A stretch of 64,000 bases of DNA from contig NZ_JAOZVR010000077.1 in the NCBI RefSeq assembly GCF_025869515.1, positions 1 through 64,000 of the forward strand, written 5' to 3'. A model generated the notes under the pieces. That model was not told where the DNA came from and searched no databases. It saw only the letters and a program-made list of their open reading frames with translations. Shown here one piece after another: positions 34,961 to 42,686 of this stretch (the first letter of the stretch is position 1; the number at the start of each line of letters is the position of its first letter). The position numbers and the translations under genes were made by a program. This DNA comes from Ferrovibrio sp. (GTDB taxonomy: Bacteria > Pseudomonadota > Alphaproteobacteria > Ferrovibrionales > Ferrovibrionaceae).

Positions 34961-35744
34961 AACGAAAGGCGCTGCGACTAAGCCACGGAAAAAGGGCGAC
35001 GTCGATACTGATGAAGCGATCTACAACGCCATTCGGCAAGCCATGCTGATGGGCAAGCTGCCGGCCGGGCTCAACCTGCAGGAGCCGACGCTGGCACGGG
35101 CGCTGGGCGTCAGCCGCGAACGCGTGCGTAAGGCGCTGCACCGCCTGGCGCATGAACGCTGGCTCGACATGATTCCCAATCGCGGCACCTTCGTGCCAAC
35201 GCCAACCATCGAGGAACTGCACAATATTTATGAGGCACGGAAGATTCTGGAGGTCGGCATCGCCCGAAAGCTGGCGACACGTCGCGCTTTCATCGATACC
35301 GAGCGTCTGAACCAGCACGTCGCATCGGAAAAGAAAGCGATCAAGACAGACGACCGTGGGCGGTTATTCAGACTATCGGCCGAATTCCATTTCCTGCTGG
35401 CCGAACTGAGCGGCAACGACCAGCTCATCGACATGCTGCGCGGACTTCTGACCCGATCATCGCTGCATTTCTCGCTCTTCGCACCCAAACGCCTGCATAA
35501 CTGCGCCGGCCCGCATGAGCATGAGGATATCGCTGATGCCATCCTGGAGGGTGACACCACTCGAGCCGCGAAGCTAATGCTGGACCATCTGGTCGGACTT
35601 GAAACAATGCTGTCGGTGCGCGATCGCGTCGACAACTTCACCAGCCTGGAGGATGTCTTCCGGTGTACGGCAGTGGGCCGCGGCAGGACATCCCTGGCTA
35701 CCGGCAAAAAGCAAGGCGGAAGATCGGACGGTAAGAAGTCCTAA
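34947..35744 (+). CDS. GntR-family regulator (FCD type)
   Basis: The protein has 265 residues from ATG 34947, inside the 3' end of the M20 gene. A basic N-terminal tail precedes the winged helix (about residues 22-95, with LARALGVSRERVRKALHRLA and IPNRGTFV). The FCD domain follows (EARKILE, EFHFLLAEL). A basic tail (KKQGGRSDGKK) ends the protein. It most likely binds the double palindrome at 33505-33541. Its stop is two bases before the right repeat copy begins. Confidence 0.9.
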   Translation: MPPSKTKGAATKPRKKGDVDTDEAIYNAIRQAMLMGKLPAGLNLQEPTLARALGVSRERVRKALHRLAHERWLDMIPNRGTFVPTPTIEELHNIYEARKILEVGIARKLATRRAFIDTERLNQHVASEKKAIKTDDRGRLFRLSAEFHFLLAELSGNDQLIDMLRGLLTRSSLHFSLFAPKRLHNCAGPHEHEDIADAILEGDTTRAAKLMLDHLVGLETMLSVRDRVDNFTSLEDVFRCTAVGRGRTSLATGKKQGGRSDGKKS

Positions 35745-35746
35745 TC

Positions 35747-36006
35747 GGATGCTCCCCTAAGGATGTCGCCGAGATTGGCGAATCCATTTCCGACCTAGAT
35801 TTTAAAAAATGTTGGGATCGCTGAGTACCTCAGTGGGAAGCAGGACAACTTGAACCTGCTCAGATCTCCTTCCGGCAACCCCTGTCCCCGACAGGCAGGA
35901 AAAAGCCTCAAGAACTGGCCTCTAAACCACTCTGACGATCAGCTTCGCCTTATTGTGGCCAAGCCCAAGGCCTAGGTCATGTTCAAATCTTAACTGCACA
36001 CAGGAT
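35747..36006 (+). repeat. Right, decayed copy of the 260-bp direct repeat
   Basis: It matches 2782-3041 in the same orientation, roughly 90 percent by eye. It carries an extra A in the A-run near 35814 and other indels, so the reading frame of the gene at 1991-2971 is broken: the matching codons run into TGA at about 35820. It starts two bases after the GntR stop and ends at the same GCACACAGGAT as the left copy. Confidence 0.9.
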
Positions 36007-36047
36007 CAGTGTTAGCTGCACTGTGTTCACTTAATGCCTCACGCGAC
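35981..36047. other. 22-base-period motifs that may mark a transposon end
   Basis: TTAACTGCAC (35990) and TTAGCTGCAC (36012) are exactly 22 bases apart. GTTCA occurs at 35981 and 36025, 44 bases apart. Tn7-family ends carry arrays of 22-bp transposase-binding sites, and the sequence GTTCAAATCTTAACTG loosely resembles them. One such motif also ends the left repeat copy near 3024. A terminal trinucleotide and target duplication could not be fixed. Confidence 0.35.
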
Positions 36048-36082
36048 ACCCCTCATTAGCCACATTTAAACCCTTGGGCTTT

Positions 36083-36111
36083 ATGTCATATGGGTGTAAT
36101 GAATCTGTCAT
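36083..36111 (+). promoter_or_regulatory. Pho box
   Basis: Three heptamer-like repeats ATGTCAT, GTGTAAT and CTGTCAT follow each other with exact 11-base spacing (TGTCAT at 36084 and 36106, TGTAAT at 36095). This is the PhoB-binding layout of 7-base repeats separated by 4 bases. An AT-rich -10-like region is at 36120-36127. The downstream gene is a phosphate cotransporter, which fits well. Confidence 0.8.
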
Positions 36112-36144
36112 AATTGAGTTTTAAACTTGAAAGCCCCTCAGAAA

Positions 36145-36252
36145 ATGCCTGTTTTCCGCGATCCTGACCCCGACCCCGACGGTACCCCGGACGCGTCCGC
36201 GCCCCCCGCCAGCTTTTTCCTGGCGCGCCATGACCGGGGGGCCGCGCGATGA
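36145..36252 (+). CDS. Possible 35-residue leader ORF
   Basis: An ATG at 36145 opens a 35-codon frame rich in DPDPDPD and ending in RGAAR, whose TGA overlaps the ATG of the phosphate cotransporter (ATGA). It begins about 12 bases after the expected transcription start of the Pho promoter. It could couple translation to the downstream gene. Coding status is uncertain because it lacks a clear ribosome site. Confidence 0.3.
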   Translation: MPVFRDPDPDPDGTPDASAPPASFFLARHDRGAAR

Positions 36253-37976
36253 CCAGCAGTGCAGGCGCGACCGAACTCCTTCTCCATCTCGTCGCCGGCG
36301 TGGCGCTCCTGCTCTGGGGCGTGCGCATGGTGCGCACCGGCATGACACGCGCCTTCGGCGCGCCGCTGCGGCGCTATCTCGGCCAGGCGATGCGCAACCG
36401 TTTCCAGGCCTTCCTCGCCGGCGTCGGCGTCACCGCCCTGCTGCAGTCGAGCACGGCCACGGCGATGATCGTGTCGTCGTTTGCCGGCCGCGGCCTGATC
36501 GTCGGCGGCGCCGCCATCGCCGTGCTGCTGGGTGCCGGCATCGGTACATCGATCACCGCGCAGTATCTCTCGCTCGACCTGCACTGGCTCGGGCCGCTCT
36601 GCATCATTCTCGGCGTGATCGGCTTCTTCGCCTCGGAAAGCGGCCTGCCGCGCCATGTCGGCCGGCTTCTCATCGGTATCGGCCTGATGCTGCTGTCGCT
36701 GGAGATGATCATCGGCGCCTCGGCGCCTCTGCGCGACGCGCCGGGTCTCGCCGTGGTACTGCATCCGCTGGAACGCGAGCCCGTGCTCGGCGTGCTGCTG
36801 TTCGCGCTGCTCACCTGGCTGAGCCATGCCAGCCTCGCCACCGTGCTGCTGGCCGCCTCGCTGGCCAAGGCCGGCACCGTGGATGCGACGCTCGCCGTCG
36901 CCCTGGTGGTCGGTGCCAATCTCGGCACCGCGATCTCGCCGCTGGTGGCCAGCTCCGGTCAGCCGCCGGCGGCGCGGCGCGCCCAGCTCGCCAACCTGAT
37001 CACCCGGGTGATCGCCACCCTGGTGGCGATTCCGTTCCTGAGCCAGATTCCGCAGCTGCTGGCCTGGGCCGGCGAAGATGGCGCGCGCATGGCGGTGAAC
37101 GCGCATACCGCCTTCAACATCGCCATCGCGCTGGCCTTCCTGCCGTTTGTCACACTGCTCGACAGGCTGGCGCGGCGCCTGCTGCCCGATCTGCCGGCAA
37201 CCGAGGCTGCCGGCAAGCCGCGCTATCTTGACAAGTCGGCGCTGGAAACGCCGACCGTGGCGCTCGCGGCCGCCGCGCGCGAAACCCTGCGCCTGAGCGA
37301 TGCCGTGTCGCGCATGCTGGACGACACCATGACGGTGTTCACCCGCGACGATTCCAAACTGGCCAAGGCGGTGGAACAGGCCGACGATGCGGTGGATGGC
37401 CTCTACGAGGCGATCAAGCTCTACCTCACCGAACTCTCCAAACATGGCCTGGATGAAGCGGAAAGCCGCCGCTATGTCGACGTGCTGACCTTCACCACCA
37501 ACCTGGAGCATATCGGCGACATCATCGACAAGAACCTGATGGAGCTGGCGCAGAAGAAGATCAAGAACAAGCTGGCCTTCTCGAAGGAGGGCCTGGCCGA
37601 ACTGACCGACTTCCACCATCGCGTCGCCGCCAACCTGCAGATGGCCTGCAACCTGTTCATGTCGGGCGATGTGAAAATGGCGCGCCAGCTGCTGCAGGAA
37701 AAGGCCGATCTGCGCCTGGCCGAGCAGCAGGCGGCGGAGAACCACTACCAGCGCATCCGCGACGGCCGCGCCGAAAGCATCGAGACCAGCGCGATCCATC
37801 TCGACCTGATCCGCGATCTCAAGCGCATCAACAGCCATCTGACGGCTGTCGCCTATCCGATCCTGGAACAGGCCGGCGAACTGACGGCGACCCGGCTGCG
37901 CGCCGACGAGCGGCCCGACCGCTCCTCGCAGCGGATGGCCCAAACCAGCAAGACCGATCGCACCAGCCTGGCCTGA
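36249..37976 (+). CDS. Na+/Pi cotransporter family protein with PhoU-like domain
   Basis: This 575-residue protein has two NptA-type Na/Pi repeats, each with a QSS-like motif (TALLQSSTATAMIV near residue 62; LSHASLATVLL near 190), and conserved glycine runs. From about 330 to 550 a soluble PhoU-like helical domain follows (LSDAVSRMLDDTM, VEQADDAVDGLYEAI, FTTNLEHIGDIIDKNL). It couples phosphate movement to sodium and may be modulated through the PhoU part. The Pho box upstream indicates induction by phosphate starvation. It is the first clearly chromosomal gene. Confidence 0.9.
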   Translation: MTSSAGATELLLHLVAGVALLLWGVRMVRTGMTRAFGAPLRRYLGQAMRNRFQAFLAGVGVTALLQSSTATAMIVSSFAGRGLIVGGAAIAVLLGAGIGTSITAQYLSLDLHWLGPLCIILGVIGFFASESGLPRHVGRLLIGIGLMLLSLEMIIGASAPLRDAPGLAVVLHPLEREPVLGVLLFALLTWLSHASLATVLLAASLAKAGTVDATLAVALVVGANLGTAISPLVASSGQPPAARRAQLANLITRVIATLVAIPFLSQIPQLLAWAGEDGARMAVNAHTAFNIAIALAFLPFVTLLDRLARRLLPDLPATEAAGKPRYLDKSALETPTVALAAAARETLRLSDAVSRMLDDTMTVFTRDDSKLAKAVEQADDAVDGLYEAIKLYLTELSKHGLDEAESRRYVDVLTFTTNLEHIGDIIDKNLMELAQKKIKNKLAFSKEGLAELTDFHHRVAANLQMACNLFMSGDVKMARQLLQEKADLRLAEQQAAENHYQRIRDGRAESIETSAIHLDLIRDLKRINSHLTAVAYPILEQAGELTATRLRADERPDRSSQRMAQTSKTDRTSLA

Positions 37977-37978
37977 AC

Positions 37979-38659
37979 CTACAGGGACAACCGTCTGGCC
38001 AGGAGCGGTGCACTCCTGGCCCAGGCGGCCTGCACGGCCTCGCTGACCATCAGCGCCAGGAACAGGCTGATAAAAATATCCGACAGGAAATGGTGATGCG
38101 CCATCATGCGCTGCACCGCCACCACCAGCGCCAGGCCGAAGAAGACCGCGCGCAGTTCAGGCCTCAGCCGCGACAGCACCGCCGCCATGGCGAAAGCCGT
38201 GAAGGCATGCGAGGACGGCAGGGAGGTGAACGGCTCGCCGCTGAACGGATCGGCGAAGCCATGACTGCCATCCTCCATCAGCTCCAACGGACGCAGCCGC
38301 GCCACGGTTTGCTTCAGCAGGAAAACCAGCAGATGGCCGACCGCCAGCGTGCCGGTGATCAGCGCCCCCGCGTGTAACAGTGTCCAGCCATGCCGGCCGG
38401 TGCGCTGCCGATGCACCATCCAGCCGCCGAGCAGGAGGCCGGGAATGCCAAAGGCAAGGTAATATTCACCGCGGCCCAGCTGCGAGACCGCCTCCAGCAG
38501 CGCGCCTGAATCGGTGACTCCCGTGCTCGACAGCCGCAGCGCCAGCGGCAGGTCGACATAGCGGATCAGCAGCAGCGCGACGACGCTGACCACCGCGATC
38601 TCGATGCCATACGGGCGCAGGAGCGCTGCAGCCGCCGCTGCAAGGCTTCGTTTCGTCAC
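37979..38659 (-). CDS. PAP2-family phosphatase, membrane protein
   Basis: The protein has 226 residues from GTG 38659, which has GGAAGGA upstream. It has five or six hydrophobic helices. Phosphatase motifs are KQTVARLRP near residue 118, SLPSSHAF near 148, and QRMMAHHHFLSD near 190 (the usual SR reads QR). The family dephosphorylates lipid phosphates or undecaprenyl diphosphate at the membrane. Its stop is two bases after the end of the convergent cotransporter gene. Confidence 0.85.
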   Translation of the reverse strand: MTKRSLAAAAAALLRPYGIEIAVVSVVALLLIRYVDLPLALRLSSTGVTDSGALLEAVSQLGRGEYYLAFGIPGLLLGGWMVHRQRTGRHGWTLLHAGALITGTLAVGHLLVFLLKQTVARLRPLELMEDGSHGFADPFSGEPFTSLPSSHAFTAFAMAAVLSRLRPELRAVFFGLALVVAVQRMMAHHHFLSDIFISLFLALMVSEAVQAAWARSAPLLARRLSL

Positions 38660-38827
38660 GCTGCATTCCTTCCGGCTCAATGCGCAGGCAGGGCATTGGC
38701 CCGTGCCCCCCCCTCTAGCAGATTGGGAGCAGGTGGCCGATGTCATCCGCGTAACATCGTGTTTCGGAATATGTCAGCGCTCTGTGGCAGGCCTGTGACA
38801 AGGCAACTGCAGCTGAGACGGCGCCGG

Positions 38828-40054
38828 TCAGGCCGCGCTGACCGCCGTCCGGCGCTGCCCGCTCTGCCGCGTCAGCAGCCACAGCGCGATCAGCACATTG
38901 ACCAGGTTGAAGGCAATGCCGTTCAGCAGGGCGGCCTGATAGGAGCCGGTGAGATCGTAGATCTTGCCCGACATCCAGCCGCCGAGCGCCATGCCGGCCA
39001 GCGTGGACGAAATCGCCAGGCTGACACGGAAACCCGCCTGGTTTGCCGGAAACAGCTCGCGCACGATGAAGGCATAGCTCGGCACGATGCCGCCCTGCAC
39101 CAGGCCGAAAATCGCCGAAATGACATAAAGCGACATCAGTCCGTCGAACGGCAGGTAGAGCGCCAGCGCCAGCATCTGCAGGGTCGACCCGAGCAGCAGC
39201 GTCTTCAGCCCGCCGATGCGGTCGAGAATGTAGCCCGAGGCCAGCCGGCTGATGATGCCGAAGCCGAGCATCAGCGACAGCATTTCGGCACCGCGCGCCG
39301 GGCCGTAGCCGAGATCGACGCAATAGGCGACGATATGCACCTGGGGCATCGACATGGCGACGCAGCAGCCCAGCCCCATGATGACGATACAGGCCTGGAT
39401 GACATTCGGATGCAGGCCGAGCGGTCGCACAAAGCCGGCGGCAGCGGCCGCCTCGGTGGCGGGTTTCAGCAGCGGCGGTTTCGGCCGCAGGATCAGCGCC
39501 AGCGGCAGCATGGTGATCAGGCAGAACAGGCCCGTGTAGAGATGCGTCTGGCGCCAGCCGATCTCGGCGATGAAATGCTCCAGCACCGGCGGCCAGAGCG
39601 TGCCGGCGACATAGTTGCCGGAGGCGCAGAGCGCGATCGCCAGGCCGCGCCGCTTCTCGAACCACAGCGAGGTATCGGCCAGCAAAGGCGCGAACAGCGC
39701 CGCGCTGCCCAGCATGCCGATGGCGACGCCGGAGACGATGGCGAAGATCCAGAAGGTCGGCGAATAGGCGGCGACTGCGTAGCCGATCGACATGACCACT
39801 GTGGCGATCAGCAGCGGCGTCATGATGCCGCGCTTGTCGGCCAGCCGGCCCATCAGCACGGTACCGAAGACGAAGCCGATCATGGTCAGCGTATACGGCA
39901 GCGCGGCCTCGGCACGGGCGATGCCGAATTCGGCCTGCACCGCCGGCACGACGACCACCGGCGACCACATGCCGACGCCGCCGATGGTGCCGATCACCAT
40001 GGCGGCCACCAGCCTGATCCAGGCATATCCGGAATCGACACGGCTCTCGGTCAC
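38828..40054 (-). CDS. MFS transporter, monocarboxylate/oxalate-formate type
   Basis: This 408-residue protein has 12 predicted membrane helices. It shows the MFS loop 2-3 motif as GRLADKRGIMTP near residue 69, and the mid-protein loop around 190-210 is basic and Ala-rich. The N-terminal GVGMWSPVVVVPAVQAEFG pattern is typical of the oxalate:formate/monocarboxylate group. The substrate is unknown. The neighbouring cupin is divergent in function but in the same direction. Confidence 0.85.
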   Translation of the reverse strand: MTESRVDSGYAWIRLVAAMVIGTIGGVGMWSPVVVVPAVQAEFGIARAEAALPYTLTMIGFVFGTVLMGRLADKRGIMTPLLIATVVMSIGYAVAAYSPTFWIFAIVSGVAIGMLGSAALFAPLLADTSLWFEKRRGLAIALCASGNYVAGTLWPPVLEHFIAEIGWRQTHLYTGLFCLITMLPLALILRPKPPLLKPATEAAAAAGFVRPLGLHPNVIQACIVIMGLGCCVAMSMPQVHIVAYCVDLGYGPARGAEMLSLMLGFGIISRLASGYILDRIGGLKTLLLGSTLQMLALALYLPFDGLMSLYVISAIFGLVQGGIVPSYAFIVRELFPANQAGFRVSLAISSTLAGMALGGWMSGKIYDLTGSYQAALLNGIAFNLVNVLIALWLLTRQSGQRRTAVSAA

Positions 40055-40097
40055 GGGCAGTCCTCCGGGGTGGCGGGTCTTTTCTTGTTTTTACAGT

Positions 40098-40427
40098 TTA
40101 GTCGACAATGAACAGGCTGGCACCGGTCGCGGTACGCGAGCGATGCGGCTCGGCATTGTCGGCCACTTGATACGATTGCCCGGCTTTCATGACGAATTCG
40201 CGGCCATCTTCGAGTTCGGTGACCAGCTCGCCGTCCAGCACGAACAGGATATGACCCTTTACGCACCAGTGGTCGGCCAGGTAACCCGGCGTGTAATCGA
40301 CGCGGCGCACCCGGATGCCGCCAAAGGTCTGCGTGCGCCAGGTGGCGCTGCCGGTCTCGCCCTTGTGATGGGTCGGCTCGATTGTCGACCAGTCGGTGGT
40401 GCCGAAGGGAATGTTGCTCATCTGCAT
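40098..40427 (-). CDS. Small cupin protein, DHCW motif type
   Basis: The protein has 109 residues from ATG 40427; AGGAG lies upstream. The single cupin domain has YLADHWCVKGHILFVLDGEL, which is characteristic of the DHCW-motif cupins, and a second motif AEPHRS. The His residues could bind a metal. No function is known for the group. The long upstream frame has no support as part of the protein. Confidence 0.8.
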   Translation of the reverse strand: MQMSNIPFGTTDWSTIEPTHHKGETGSATWRTQTFGGIRVRRVDYTPGYLADHWCVKGHILFVLDGELVTELEDGREFVMKAGQSYQVADNAEPHRSRTATGASLFIVD

Positions 40428-40515
40428 GGCGATACGGGCTCCTGAAATCCATCCGCTTCTAGGCCCGGATTCCACGCAAATCCAGCGCGGAATTGTCAGG
40501 CGACAATGTGGCTGC

Positions 40516-40983
40516 TTAATGCGCCCCGAAAACCGCACCGCCGATAGTGATGGCACCGACCAGCAGCAGGATCAGGTGCAGCCGCCAGGCCCAGGCAAAG
40601 CTCGCATCAGAATCGCGCGCGGCCCAGCGCCGGAAGGCACGATGCAGCCACAGCGGTTCGAGGACAAAGAGCACGAAAACAAACAGCAGCCACAGCACCG
40701 CCATCGCCTGCATCCACCAGTAGGTCGCAAGAGACTGCATGGTGAAGCGATGCCACAGATCAAGTCGCCACAGCAGCCAGAAGCCGCTGGCCCCGGCGAT
40801 GACCACGGCCCAGCGCGCGATCTCGCCGAACGGTTTCTCCAGGCTTTCAAACAGCGCCAGCCGCGCCCCGGCCGGCAGGCGGCGTGCCTGCGGCAGCACC
40901 ACGAAGGTCACGAAGGCGATACCGCCGAACCACACGACAATCGACAGCACATGCAGCAGGCGGGCAAGCAGCAGATCGTCCAT
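40516..40983 (-). CDS. Membrane protein of the CopD/DUF2269-like type
   Basis: The protein has 155 residues from ATG 40983, with four predicted membrane helices. The first helix begins LLLARLLHVLSIVVWFGGIAFVTFVVLP, and the LHV...WFGG pattern occurs in CopD-like and DUF2269 membrane proteins. It starts two bases after the acyl-CoA dehydrogenase stop and ends the leftward acyl-CoA operon. Its role there is unknown. Confidence 0.75.
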   Translation of the reverse strand: MDDLLLARLLHVLSIVVWFGGIAFVTFVVLPQARRLPAGARLALFESLEKPFGEIARWAVVIAGASGFWLLWRLDLWHRFTMQSLATYWWMQAMAVLWLLFVFVLFVLEPLWLHRAFRRWAARDSDASFAWAWRLHLILLLVGAITIGGAVFGAH

Positions 40984-40985
40984 CG

Positions 40986-42128
40986 CTACCAGCCGAGCTG
41001 GCGGCTGGCGAGATCCTTCATGATTTCCTCGGCGCCGCCACCGATGGCATTGACCTTGACCTCGCGATAGATGCGCTCGACCCTTAGCCCCCGCATGAAG
41101 CCGGCGCCGCCGAAAATCTGCACGGCCTCGGAGGCGCAAAACGCCATGGTCTGCGTCGCCTGGTTCTTCAGCAGGCAGAGCGCGGCAATCGGGCTTTCGC
41201 CGTTGTCCAATGACCATGCTATGCGCTCCAGAAACGCCTGGCTCGCCTCGATGCGCTGTGCCATGTCGACCAGCTTGTGGCGGATCACCTGGTGGCGGAT
41301 CAGCGGTTTGCCGAAAGTCTCGCGCTGTTTGGCATAGTCCAGCGCATCCTCGTAGGCCACCTGGGCGAAGCCGATGGCCGAGGCGGCCAGCCCGAGCCGC
41401 TCGTCGTTGAAATTCAGCATGATGCCGCGGAAGCCGGCATTCTCCTCGCCGATCAGGTTCTCGGCCGGCACGCGGCAGTCGTCGAAATGCAGCGTCGCGG
41501 TATCGGAGGCCCACCAGCCCATCTTTTTCAGCGGCGTGCGGGTGAAGCCCGGCGTGTCGCGCTCGACCAGCAGCAGCGAAACGCCAGCCATGCCCGGCCC
41601 GCCGGTACGCACCGCCACCGTGTAGTAATCGGCGCGCATGCCCGAGGTGATGAAGGTCTTCTCGCCGCGCAGGATGTAGTCGTTGCCGTCACGCTTCGCC
41701 GTGGTCTTCAGGTTGGCGACATCGGAGCCGCCACCGGGTTCGGTGATCGCCAGCGCCGCGATCTTCTCGCCGCTCAGCACGCCGGGCAGCACCTTGCGCT
41801 TCAGATGCTCCGATCCCAGCCTGGCGATCGGCGGGCAGCCGATGGTGTGGCTCATCAGCGAGGCGGCAACACCGCCCGAGCCACCGCGCGCCAGTTCCTG
41901 GCCGACAATGATGCCGTAGAAATGGTCTGCCGGCACGCCGCCGAATTCCTCTGGAAAATTCAGCTGCAGCAGGCCGATGCCGGCCGCCTTCCTGTACAGC
42001 TCGCGGGGAAACTCGCCGGCCTCGTCCCACCGGTCGGCAAAGGGCGCGATCTCTTTCGCCACGAAACGGCGCAGCTGCTCGCGGAAGGCCTCGTGATCCG
42101 GCGTGTAATACGGTGAGGCGCCGAGCAT
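40986..42128 (-). CDS. Acyl-CoA dehydrogenase
   Basis: This 380-residue flavoprotein has the three-domain ACAD layout: LAITEPGGGSDVANLKTTA near residue 128 (FAD/acyl contact), a middle beta domain, and a C-terminal EAVQIFGGAGFMRGLRVERIYR. The catalytic base would be the Glu at the usual position or the one near IGGGAEEI. It introduces a double bond in an acyl-CoA, passing electrons to ETF. It is in the same operon as a second ACAD (44806) and an acyl-CoA carboxylase. Confidence 0.9.
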   Translation of the reverse strand: MLGASPYYTPDHEAFREQLRRFVAKEIAPFADRWDEAGEFPRELYRKAAGIGLLQLNFPEEFGGVPADHFYGIIVGQELARGGSGGVAASLMSHTIGCPPIARLGSEHLKRKVLPGVLSGEKIAALAITEPGGGSDVANLKTTAKRDGNDYILRGEKTFITSGMRADYYTVAVRTGGPGMAGVSLLLVERDTPGFTRTPLKKMGWWASDTATLHFDDCRVPAENLIGEENAGFRGIMLNFNDERLGLAASAIGFAQVAYEDALDYAKQRETFGKPLIRHQVIRHKLVDMAQRIEASQAFLERIAWSLDNGESPIAALCLLKNQATQTMAFCASEAVQIFGGAGFMRGLRVERIYREVKVNAIGGGAEEIMKDLASRQLGW

Positions 42129-42130
42129 GC

Positions 42131-42679
42131 TCAGCTCCCGCTCTGCGGTTCGGTTTTTGGGGGCCGCAGCCGCGCCATCATGATGATGTCGTCGTATTCG
42201 CCATCCAGCTTGCGGGCGCGGCTTTTCACACCTTCGGTGACAAAGCCGAATTTGCGATAGAGCTTCACGGCGGATTCATTGCTGGCATAGACCTGCAGCT
42301 CGACCCGCTCGATACCGACACGGCCCGCCGTGTCGAACACCGTCTGCAGCATGAGCCGCCCCAGGCCCTGGCCACGCCAGGCGGCATCGAGCCCCATGCC
42401 GACGGTGCCGACATGGGCAAAGCCGTTGCGATGCGGCGTCTGCGGCTGCACATGGATGTTGCACCAGCCGACGACCTGCCCCTGCGGATCGACCGCAACG
42501 ATAAACGGCAGGCCGCGCTGCAGCATGGCCTTGAGATAGAATTTCACCTCCGGCAGTGCCGGCGCCTCGGTGAAGGCGAGATAGCGCCGCTCGGCCGCCA
42601 CGCGATTCAGGCAGGCGCGATAGCCCTCGGCATCGGCTTCGGTGATCGGGCGCAGGCTGGCTGCCGGTTTGTCACTCAT
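42131..42679 (-). CDS. GNAT-family N-acetyltransferase
   Basis: This 182-residue protein has the acetyl-CoA-binding motif A as VGMGLDAAWRGQGLGRLMLQ near residue 92 and motif B as VYASNESAVKLYRKFGF near 130, ending like RimI/RimJ relatives. It transfers an acetyl group to an amine; the target is unknown. It lies between the carboxylase alpha gene and the ACAD with 2-7 base gaps, so it belongs to the operon. Confidence 0.88.
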   Translation of the reverse strand: MSDKPAASLRPITEADAEGYRACLNRVAAERRYLAFTEAPALPEVKFYLKAMLQRGLPFIVAVDPQGQVVGWCNIHVQPQTPHRNGFAHVGTVGMGLDAAWRGQGLGRLMLQTVFDTAGRVGIERVELQVYASNESAVKLYRKFGFVTEGVKSRARKLDGEYDDIIMMARLRPPKTEPQSGS

Positions 42680-42686
42680 CGCACAC

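Noticed and set aside
36007-36140. Classical attTn7 site (3' end of glmS)
   Set aside because: No glmS sequence is present; the neighbouring gene is a phosphate cotransporter read away from the junction.
36138-37943. 601-codon minus-strand frame opposite the phosphate cotransporter
   Set aside because: It is the complement of a clear Na/Pi-PhoU gene and has no recognisable domain.
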